Origin: Enoplolaimus lenunculus
Lineage: Eukaryota; Nematoda; Enoplea; Enoplida; Thoracostomopsidae
Length of the DNA stretch: 64,000 nucleotides
Assembly (NCBI GenBank): GCA_030248215.1
Contig: JASANG010003711.1
Span: 707,628 to 771,627 of the forward strand
Direction of reading: 5' to 3'
The position numbers and the translations under genes were made by a program. Shown here piece by piece: positions 40,601-52,600 of the stretch. The notes under the pieces were generated by a model that did not search any database, was not told the DNA's origin, and was given only the letters and a program-made list of their open reading frames with translations. The stretch's first letter is position 1, and the number at the start of each line of letters is the position of its first letter.

Positions 40601-43600
40601 TGGTCCAGTAGTCAAATGAGTTCGGGTAAAAGCACGTTGAACTAATTCACTGCAATAATTGGAATTTATGTTTGATACAGAGACCAGTTTACTTAGAATG
40701 GAAAGCATTGGAATAGGGTGGAAAGTATAGGGATATACTTAGTTTTAAGATTGTGATTAGACTTATTTTTAAGCTTAGTATGCTTAAATTTTTACCTAGG
40801 TTTACGCTTAGGCTTTAGTGGACATGTCTTGATGATTTACATTGTCTTTTTCTTGTATGAAAGGAAACTGCAATGCAACAAGAAACATTGATATTGTAGT
40901 CGAACGCTACAAAATTTGAACTGATATCAAACCTACTAACCATCAAACCGCGAGGTCCACGACTGCCTTCTCGACCAGGGCGCCCCTGCAACAAATCGTT
41001 AGTAAATACTGCCGAAACCCAAACAAAGTTTTGCCCGTTTAACTACTGGGCCGCAACTGTTGGGGGCGAGGGGCATGCCGCCCTTGTACGAAAAATTCTA
41101 TGCAAGAAAATTTCCTTTGCTTCTGTTTGAAATGTTAAGTGACAAAATCTGGTTGTGCGGTAGTAAAATGTTAGTTTCCGGCGGAAAACTCAAATGGTGA
41201 TTTTTTACATCTATTCAAGTCAATTTATATTGATACTTACTTGGACTAATCAATGTGTTAATGTTCTGTTGAAGTTCAGCTCAAACTTTGAATATTTGTA
41301 TGCCTAAAACTTCCCGAGTATTAACTGTTTTGACTATTTCTCGTCTAGTTTGTGAACAAAATTACCAAATATCTTTTTCAGCAAACAGATCGTTCAAACT
41401 GAAATATTTTAAAACGGCAAGAAAGGCTGAAATGTTGGAAACTGAAAATACAGTTTGAATTCGTCTCTAGGTTATTCTTACCATTTTTCAAACATTACAA
41501 ACCACTTACCTGGTTGCCTTTCAGTCCTTCCGGTCCTCTGGGTCCTACTTCGCCCGTACCGCCTTTTTCTCCTTTGTCACCAGATGGACCTGGTAGGCCA
41601 GGTATTCCTTGCACACCCTATAAAACGGCATAAAGTATACGGCATTATTTTGTTTCCAGCTTTTCCAGTACTTCATTGCCAATCGTACTGCACAGTATTT
41701 GTCCATTGTTAGATCTACGATCCGAAATAGGCGGGGCTGTGTTTTGCAGTGGCGATAAGCTTAATGCTACAACAGGTTCGCTTTCAACGGCTATCAGGTC
41801 CTTGTTGTCGGACACAAAAGAAACGCAGCGCACATGCAAATGTGAAGTCGCTTGAAGTCGCTCTGACAAACGAAGCCGGAGCGTGTATGTACTGTTTCCA
41901 TGCTACTGAAATCCTGTATCTGAAACTTCTATAGTAATTCCACTTATTTTTGTATATAGTAATTATAGCAGTAAACAACGACGCAGACGCCGTCAAAACG
42001 GTGTTTTAGACACCACTAAGAGCAGCTTTTAAGGGCAATGAACTAAATCAAATGAAAGGTTTACTTTAGGTCCTTCTTGTCCTGGTTCTCCAATGGGACC
42101 TGGTTCTCCGATTGGGCCCTGAAATAACTTTGAAACACAATTAATCGTTTTGTTGTTAACTATGATTGAAATTTAAAATTTTAAAAATAGAATATTAAAC
42201 AATAATGTTGAAATTATTTCGCTGACAGCTCTATAAGTTGTCGACGGTAGTATTGCAGCGATCTTGACGATATCAAAAATTTCAACTCCAACTTTAACAA
42301 ATACATTTTTTATTTATTTTAGCTCATTTTGAAAATCAGTTTTGTGTTACTTTTAAACTAATCAAATCTATCATGTTCGTTAAGTATTTCTGTATCGACA
42401 TTCTGCGATAAGTGTAATTGGCGAAAAAGTTATCAAAATGTTTTAACCAAAGGCACAAGGCGACATACTCGAGAGCCCTCTCGGCCTTCTGGCCCAGGTT
42501 CACCAGTGGGTCCACGAGGTCCAGGATCGCCTTGTTGTCCTTGCATACCTTTAGGTCCGACTGGTCCAACTTGACCCTATAAAAACAGTAAACATTGGCG
42601 ATGCTTAACCGCAACGCCGGCAAAATAAATATGTTTGTAAACAAAGCAACGCGGTTTTTAAAACGAAATAATTTTAAATGAAATCTTTTGTAATATTTTG
42701 ATTAGCGAAATGCGGAACAGTGGTAGTCGGATGATTCTTAAGCGCAGTTATAAAAACTTCATTTAAAAACAAAATAACGATAAATTTGAATAAAATAGCT
42801 GTTGTGCCGTTTTATGCATTAGAACAATATTGTCAAATCTTAATTTTCAGTTGTGTAAACATATTCCTAAGCGCTAAACCTATGTCTCAGCGTAAGGAAA
42901 AGCAATTTAACTACGCCTAAGACATAGTTTAAGCCTAAATCCCATGGATCGAACAATTTATCTCGTGGTTTTCACAAAATGGTTGTAGCGTTTGACCAAG
43001 TTCATTCCTTTTGAGTTAAAGTTGACGCATGACAACCCGGTAGAGAGAGACCGACCGAAGGTTTAGCTATTTTATGTTGATTTTACTCACCTCATCACCT
43101 TTAATGCCTTTTGGACCTGACACACCTGTTCGGCCAATTTCGCCTTTCGATCCAGGCAGTCCAGGCGCCCCATAGTCTCCTTTTCGTCCCTAAAACACTC
43201 AGTGTATTCAACTTGTACATTACATTCACATTAGTACTATCAACAGTCGATGATCACTCTTACAAGAATGTGCAACTTAGTGAAAATTGTGTCGTACAGA
43301 ATGTACCATCGGGCGTTGCGGTTTTGGCCGGCTCACACAACACTTTGAATTCTTTATAAAAGTATGAGAGGACAGTGTTTACAATTAGATAGTTCAACGT
43401 GTGAAATAGAAAAAATCGGCAAACATGACCCTTCTAAATAACGGGGTAGGACAAAAAACGCACCGTACGCTGGGTACATTCTTTTGTACACAGACTGTAT
43501 CCAGTTGTACACTCGTTTTTAAAGTGGTCATCAAAACTTTCCCGTTCATTGCAATATAAACTTGGTAACTCATGAATTTTCAAACCTTATAAGGTGTCAA

Positions 43601-46600
43601 TGTTCTCGGTATAATTTGGTGACAGTTTCAACAAGATTCACTTTTAATTCCAGCCTTGATTTTGAAATTTAAATAATTGTAAAAATTAGATAAATTAATA
43701 GCTTACCTCTATACCTTTTTCACCGCGTCTTCCCATAGGTCCAGTTGAACCCTAAAATTAATTAAAACAGTTTTATGCAACTTTGGACCCGCAATCGCAG
43801 ACAATCATATACAAAAGCGTCGGTAACCTTGATGATTACTTGTTTCCAATGCTTTTCATTCCAAAACCGCTAATTCACCTATGGCGTAGTTCAGAGACAG
43901 TCTCAGGCATTTGAGCCAACAAACTGTTGCAAAATTTTTCGGGATATTTAAAGTTTATCAACATACCTTTTCGCCATCAATCCCAGGCAAGCCAGGTTTT
44001 CCAGGCAAACCGATTGGTCCAGTGAGTCCAATTTCACCTTTGGGACCAACACCACCTTTGTCTCCCTAAAACAATAAAACTTATATAAAATTCTGCAACG
44101 TGTGCAAGATTTAGGCTCGCTGAAAACGAGCTTAGTTGTATTAATAAAATTGAGACAGCTCCAATGATAATGATAAGCATACAGATCTACCTAAAAATGT
44201 CCAAAACTTTCGCCATATGCTTTTATGTTAGCTACCCGGCCCTATAAGTATAAATATGCTAAGATTATTAAGTAAATTTGGAGTTCAAAATTAACTTTTA
44301 CTTCAATCGCGCCCTTGTAAGTGTTAACTACTCCGTATGTATTAATAAGCTAAGTTTAACAAATTTAATACCGTGAATTAATGCGTTGTTTACCTTAAGA
44401 CCTTCTGTTCCTGGAAATCCTGTTGCTCCAGGTGGACCTGGATCGCCCTATAATAAACTGGTTTGCACATACAATAAGTCAAATCGTTCTTAGTATAGTT
44501 CAATTAAATGAAAAGTAGATAAGTAGCCAGACAAGGGCCAAACACTCAGGCCGAGTGAAAAAATGTTGTCCCACTAGAAAACTTGTAGCTTGTTTATGAG
44601 GCTAGCGCAATCACCAGCACCGAATTCACCAGCTTGCATTTCCTAAAATTACTTTCGCTATCCTTCAGTATTTTGTTACGGGCTTGATAAAAAAACTGAT
44701 ACTTTTGGGCTAAAAATAAATCAGTGGCAAAACGCCGAACCCATAGCCGTGGGGGGCGCTAGTGGCGGCTCAGCCCACCCCTCTGAAAAATTTTAGCCCC
44801 TCTTAGGAAATTTTATCCTTGCTTTTAAGTCAACGAAAACCCTTGTATGTACCCCTCTTCACAGATCTTTAGCGCCCATAGCAAGGTGAGCTAGCTACGG
44901 GCTTCTAACAGGCATATAAACGGTATTAACGAACAGTATCTTCCAAAACAGACTCGGTAAGTTAAATCCCTTACGAAAACGACACAAAACTTACTGAAAG
45001 AATTACACTTCATTGTTCTAAAATTCACACAAATACATATTATGCTTCTTCTACGATGCTTCGACAGAAAGTAAAACGTTTAGATTGCTATAAAAATACA
45101 AGGCAAAAGCTGAAAAGCTAAAAATACGCATACCGGTGCTCCTACTGGGCCTTGAATACCATCAGCACCACGTGGTCCCTGAAAAATGAAATTTGAACTA
45201 GAATCGTTACAAATTGGACGCAGCTATCACGGGATTATTATTTACAACACAAATCAACCACTATACAACAAAATGGATTGACAATAAAATCCGACGGTTT
45301 TGCAAGTAATCTTATTTAGTTTATTTATATCGTTTCGGAGCTATAGAAAATACTAGTCAAAACCGTTGAAATAACTGCAACGTTAACTCGTTTATTTTAG
45401 AACATAACTCTTTGTATTACATTTGTTTATTGTTTATTTACAGTGTGATATGAATTATAAAGTTTGTTGGAGCTAACGGCCGAGCTTAGCGCCGGCCAAC
45501 CCCTCCGGTGGATGCTCGGTGTTGGAAAACAAAATCAATTAAAAAAAGACTATACTGCATTCAAAAGTGCACTCTTGCGATACGTTTGAATACAAAAAAT
45601 GCGTCTGGCTTCATACTCGCTTCGCTAACGATTCGCTAGATTTTGTTTTCCAAGTCTACCACTTTTACACGCACGAAACTCGGGTTTGCACTAGGGTTCC
45701 AATAATAAAATGAACAAGGATGTCAAGGTTATCTCTCGCTTCGCTCGCAAAAATTCGTTCAAGTTCAGTTTGAGCTCTCGTCGCGGCGAGTAGCTGTGGT
45801 CCACTCGCTCAATTCGCAAAAACGAGACACCCTTTAAAGAGAACTCAATCGATTGGCCGGAGGCTAGAAACTAACCCGGACGGTCAACCAACCTTAGATC
45901 CTCCGAGCAGAAAACTCTTGATTCGCAACTGCTAAAGGGTCAGATTCCCCCGGGCAACTCAGGGCATGGTGTTGATGAAACTATTGTAAAATTACAAATG
46001 TTTGACGTTCTAGCTAATATAGATGCAAATCAGTGTTAACGAAAACAGTCATATTTTGGGCAAACGGTTCACCGATCCATGTTAGCTAAAGTTAGGCTAA
46101 AAGAAATCTTTTTAGGGCTTTAACTTACCGGTGGTCCCTGTTGGCCAGTCTTTCCAACTTCTCCTGTTAAACCACGAACTCCCATAGGTCCAGGATCGCC
46201 CATTGGTCCCGTGTCACCTTTTTCACCCTGAAAAAATCGTTTCACAGTACTCTTGCCTACACATCACTGAATGCTTTCAAGATTCACAAAAATCCTTCCA
46301 ATCGGAGGGTTGCATATTGCGTTCACCAACGTTCACTCTGGCTCTTGTTCATTTCCCCCACATTTATGATTAAAGCTTAGGCTTTAAGCTTAAGAGAAAG
46401 CTTAGGCAAGGGTTTAAGTATTAAAAGATCAAGTTTAGGTATAGGTAAGCCGCCTTCTTGTACATTTAGGTGTAAATGTAGGGAAACTGTAGAATAATAT
46501 TTTACTCTCAGACACTGTGAATACAGTTTAACGAAATGCAAATATTGCCAAAGCATATTATGCTTAATACATACACCTCGTGCGGCGGTTAATATATGAA

Positions 46601-49600
46601 CGTGAAGTAACAGAAGCCATTGAGATGAACCGCTAGAAGCTTTGTTGCGAAATTGAAAAAAACCCGTTCCTGGTTGAAGTTGAATGAAAATTTTCAAATA
46701 TGATTACCTAATTATTAACTTAGTGACGTTTAGGTTTGAAAAATTTCTGGTAAAAATTCTAAAACCAGAGCGCAAAACCCGATTCTTGATATTGTAATCG
46801 CCAAAGTGAAACAAAAACAGACCTACCGTTAATCCTGGTGGTCCGATATTGCCTTTAATTCCATCTAAACCGGAAGGTCCCTAAATAAAGCAAAACAATA
46901 CAATACGGTCAAATGTCGGGGCTATTATTTTAAGGCTGACTTTGTATAGAACATGGCTGTAATGAATTCTAAAGTCGCAGGAGTAAACCTGAAGAGTAAA
47001 TATAGAATTTAACACCTGCAGACAATTGTAAAATTTTTCAGCTGTCTTTCAACCAACCAAAGTTTGAACCAACATTTGGCTAAAAATTGGACGAATTATC
47101 TTTAATTTGTTTTCGACTGAAAGTTTTAGATAAAATTAATTTATTGTAATTGCAGTATGGTTTAAGACAAAGTTTGAACGGCAAAAATAGGCAAATATAT
47201 TTTGTGATGCCATACTATGCGCTCATTTAGTAAAGTACTTTGTTCAACGAAACCGAATCTTCACGTTGAAAACGTGAGTTGTCAGATTTGAATCTATTAA
47301 CACATAGCATTACAGCAGCGAGTGTTTAAGACGCACATAAGTCATGCAACACCAATGTGAATTTGCGCTAATTTATATAAACACAAACCACAAAGCGTCA
47401 AACCTGATCGCCTTTTTCGCCAGCTTGGCCCGGTATTCCTGGTGGTCCTGGGGCACCCTGAAATGAACAATGGTACTGATATTAGAAATGATTATCAATA
47501 GTCCTTTAAGCAATTTTGCGAATGGTACAAAAGAGTTGTGTTGAAATAAGACGCGTTCCGTCGATCAAATTGTGGGTCCATGTTAATACTTCAATGGGTG
47601 GACCATTGTTGCAGGACTATAATAAAGTACGCTTAGGGTTTAGACCAATTCTTGTTTAGTGTTAGGCTCAAGCTTAGGAATATGCGTATTCTACTTTTAC
47701 GCACCTCAAAGTAACATTGGTCAAATTGTGTAAAGCTAAAGTATTATTAAAAAGTGTAAAAATACAAACGAAAGAATAATTGGACGTCGTACATGATATT
47801 GAAGTACATTTTTAGGTTGAGGTATTTCATAGTACAAGTAGGAAGGTTACCATTTTGGATAAAACTAATATCATTTAGTTCGCTGCTGATAACAGTTTGC
47901 TATAAAATTCTTGTACAACTGCGCAAAAATCTTTTAAGTACAGCGACGACTAGAAATATATTTTTAAAGTTTAAAAACACTTTCTGTCTTAAAATAAATG
48001 GCCAATGTAAAGAGCACGAGCGGAACAGTATTATAACCATATTCCTAAGCCTAAGTCTACGCCTACGCGTAAGAATGAGCATATTCCTAAGCCTATGCCT
48101 AAACCTAAGCCAAGCAACAAATTAGTCTAAAGCTTAAGCTTACTCTTTTCTAATCCCCCAGAAAACCATTCCGCCCCTGAAGTTTATTACATGGGCCAAA
48201 TAAATTATAAATTATATTGCCAATTTCCTTACATGAAGCTTTTTCACGACAGTGTTTCGAGTATTTAACAAAAAATTTCACATTTTTCCATCATTGTACT
48301 ACATTTTTCGATATTAAGTTTAAAAATTTTGTAACAGACCAGCGTCACAATTTGGAATTGTTATAGTTAAAGGAGGAGGGAAGAAGATTTTTAAAGTAGG
48401 CATGAATCCAGGGTGACATTGATATCTTTCAACGTTGTAGAAAAAGTATCGGGCTAGAATATTTGAGAGAGGTCTGTCCGGAACGGCAGCGTTCCCCACC
48501 ATTGTCGCCCTGCGCAGTTGCGGTTTCGCAACGAACGTTTTTTGGTTCAACAGAACAGCCATGATTGTTAAAATTGGAATTAAAATGTCCAAAAATCCTA
48601 GCTCAACGGTTTCAAAACGTCCGTCCCAGTCTCGTGCGGCAGTGATTTGCAGTCATTGAAACTTACCGGTGCTCCTGGTTTACCGCGAGTTCCAGGCATT
48701 CCATCCGTTCCTCTTGCACCCTGAAGATAATAACCGCTAGAAAATATCAGCAGTTACCATTTCAACTGATAGGTTATCATTTTGACAACCCTACTGCCAC
48801 ATTTAGCAACAGTTTAAGTGTATCATTGTTTAGACGGCTTATTTCTGCGGCGAAGGGGGTCACCGCTTTTGTTGATGCCAAGTAGTCTTACCTAGGTTTC
48901 ATAATGTGCAATGCATAGTTTAAAACGCAATAGTTCTATACTCGTCAGACGGCAGAATATTATTTATCAACAGTAGTAAATTAAGAAACACTTTCATTCA
49001 TGACCATGCTTAGCGTCCCCCGGATTCGTTTTCTAGGGAGCTCGACTTAGAAACAGCCCTCTATTGGTAGACAAAATCATATTTAAACGTTCCCTTTGGA
49101 TCCAAAACTAAAGTCTTTTGTCGAGTTTGAGAACAAAAACAGACACTTATTTACGTTATGGAAACATAAAACTCCCATCCCTACAACGATCCTAAGCTTA
49201 AAACATAAAACCTATGTCTGATAAGCCTAAACACAAGCCTAAGCCTAAACGTACGACTGACCCTAAGCCTAAGCATGTACCTTAAACTAAGATTGAGTTT
49301 ATGTCTAAGCTTGTGATAATGTAAAAACGTTAGCACTGTGGCGGTGGGATTTTGGCCTTAAATTAAGAGTCGTGTAAAGAAAGGTAAGTAAATAGTATCC
49401 AAAATAAGCGTCTCGCCCCTCGGTAGTTTCGGCTTGGACCAGGTACACATCAGTCAAAGTACAATACGAACCTATTTTTATCTAAAAAGGCTCAAAGTTT
49501 CGTTCTCAAAAAGAGCCCGAGTATGTTTAGGCACACGGCCCTGCTTTTGGGTATTCGTCGCGGCATATTCTGTCTCTGTGTGCACCTACGATACAACAAA

Positions 49601-52600
49601 AAAGTTTCACAAAACGCGTCGTCACCTAAGTATGCAAAAATTCCCAAATTTCACAACATCCCTAAATTAGCAATACTTACGTCTTTGCCAGCCAATCCTC
49701 TTGGTCCTTCGGGTCCAGGCAGTCCAGGTCGTCCCTAAAATAACAAATTAAAAGTTACATTAAACATATACGACAGAACCTCCGGTTAGCAACAACTAAA
49801 GTTGACTGTTGTTTCATTTCCTGTTAATAAATCAAATTCTCATTCATGGGAATAGAACAAATCGCATACAAAAATCTAAAATATATAATTCGAGCTAAAG
49901 GTATTCAATTGTAAAGATACATATTCATAGCCGGCACTGTGTGAAGCCTACGCTGCAGTAATTTTTTACAGCATATGAGTAGATGGAAAATGCTGGTTTT
50001 ATCCCACCATTCACGGTGATTAATTATCACCAGCTATATTATTACACCTGGTTTGAGTCATCCACCCCTCATGGTTATTAATTATGCCGTGTAATTAATC
50101 GTCTCAACCACCACCGGTGGGGGGAACAAAACCTGTTTTACATAAAACCCCTCAAAACCTCTCGTCAGGGGGGTAAACCAACATTTTCCGTCTACTCAGA
50201 AATAATAAACTCGTTATTTGCATCAGAATGTGACAACTACTCTCAGTAAACTGAGGTCTTAATGGGTGATTGATAGAGTTAAACTTTCAAAACACGACTA
50301 ACTTAGCGTGTGAATGTAGAAAAATAGTAAATTCATTTTTAATCCAAATTTGTCAGGTCGCGCAAAAATTTTGTCTCAGATTTTGAGTCAGAAAAGCTTC
50401 GCACTTTTTCAATAACATTAATAGTTTGTTGAGAAACATGTCTACTGCTGTTGCAGTAGTAAGAATCGTAAAATGTACGCATTGAATAAAACCAATGATC
50501 TATTTGCCACCTATTAAAATAAAGTTAAGCTGTAAATGTTTGTGTTAACATACCGGTGGCCCCATTGGTCCTGGATCGCCTGGAGGTCCTTGATATCCTT
50601 GTGCGCCCTGAAATGTACATTTTCACTGCCGGAATAATAGAGACTGGGCGGTTAATTTTTAGTGAATTCCCTATCGATTCTGTTCGCATGTTAGCAGTAG
50701 CTTTAGGGGTGCAGTATACTCACCATGCACTGCCGGATGCCGCAACGTGCCATCACTTGCCATAACGTATATTTTGCCTGTATTTTTGCTAGCAACGCAT
50801 AGTGGCGTGCTTACAAGATTATGATGGTAAAAATCTTAGAACATAACAACAATAACATTGCAGCAATAAAATATAAGTCAAATAAAAGCAAAACTTACAG
50901 GAGGTCCCGTTTGGCCTGGAGGCCCTCTTGCTCCTGGTTTACCCTAAAACAGAAACAGGTATTGACACGCCATACCTGCTCAAAAATAATTGAGCTCTGA
51001 AATATTATCAAAATTTCACGGTATAAGCTCATTTTAATACGACTTGGCTTAAAAATAACAAAACCACATTTTGTAATTTTCAGTAGTGACAGAAACATGC
51101 GGCTTAAACTTTTCCAGACGGTCAAAATGGTTCTGGGAGGCTCAACCATCGTTCCCGTACGGTTACAGGCCCAATCGATCAATAGAAATCCGGTCAAACC
51201 AACAATTGCGTTTAATTGCAAAAAAAAACAATTAATTACACAAAGTATCAGACTCACCTGAATAACTTGTACAAATCGCGGTGGCGGTCCTTTATAGCCT
51301 GGTTCAAGTGTTACCGGAGGCAGTGTCGCCGGAGGCAGAGGCTCTGGTTCAGGTTTCTGAAACATTTCAATGTGCTGCCATTAATGTCAACGGTTTATAT
51401 TTCAGTGTAATAATTACACAAAACAGTTAACGCTGGGCTGAACTGGAAATAATAGCAAATTGGCAATGGAAATTTGATAGAAACGCGTTGACCGTTGACT
51501 GCTAATCGCGATGTTTTTGTTGCACATGGCAACAGGTCGATAAAATCTATGCATACTGATTGAGGCGTATGTAAACAGAGAACGTGGACTCAAAAACCCC
51601 GGCAGCATTAATAACGAAATAGCAGAACGAAACCGTCAAACAAGGTATTACTCTCGTTTCCTGAAAATTCAAACGCATTATAAAATACGATATATAAATT
51701 ATTAATATCGAAATATTAAAAAGCTTCGCAATATAAGTTTTTAATTCCTTTACCTCAGGCTGCGTAATTGTATCTTCTCTTGTCACTTGAACGGAACCCA
51801 GCTGAAACAAAGACGTTACCATATGGGTTATAAGGAGGATTATTGATACTATTTATAGTAATAATACGACAAAATATAAATAATTATATATAACCCAACG
51901 CAATTACTGTATAAGAACTACAGGCTGTTATAAAGGTAGTATAATTAGACTCGTTTGTTATTTTGTTGAACGCAATTTTTTTTAATTGTTTACTATTTTG
52001 TGGATTCGGCTTAAAAGCAGTTTGCCGTAAAATCTTTTGCCCAAAATAACGGCTCTTGTATACCGTCTCCGTATTTAAGGTTAAGGCTTAATCTTAACAA
52101 TGGTATTTAGGCAAAGGCGTAAACATAGCTAGGACTTTTCTTCAAACCGAAGCTTAAACCCTTAGCGTAAATGTGCGTTAAGTGTTCAGGAGCTGCAACA
52201 TTTGTTTTATTTTTCAATTTACCAAACTTCTTTGGGCATCAGCGTCAGCGCCTTCTTTTACCAGGTCTTCTGCTTGCCTTCTAAGTCTCTGAAATAAAGT
52301 CATATATAATACAGCATTTTTTCAAAAATATGATCGGAGTTCGAATTCTGTCAAAACTTAATTATGTTCTCAAAACCGTCAAGCAGAATTTTTGCCATAC
52401 GCTGACCAGCAGCAGGGTGCAACCGGAGGTAGAAAAAACCGGAGTGGGAGATCAAAAAATTGTGCCGGAGTTGAAGAAGCATGTGAACCCGGAGGTGGAG
52501 CAAAATTACGTAATAAAACTTCAGTTGAATTGCCGAATTTTAACAATAAGCTACAAAGTGCGGCTAAAAAATTGGCGTTAAGGTCAATTTAGTGCCTGAT

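Noticed and set aside
26066-50943. Regularly spaced short blocks as a CRISPR-like or repeat array
   Set aside because: Each block is a Gly-X-Y exon with splice sites; the regularity is that of collagen exons.
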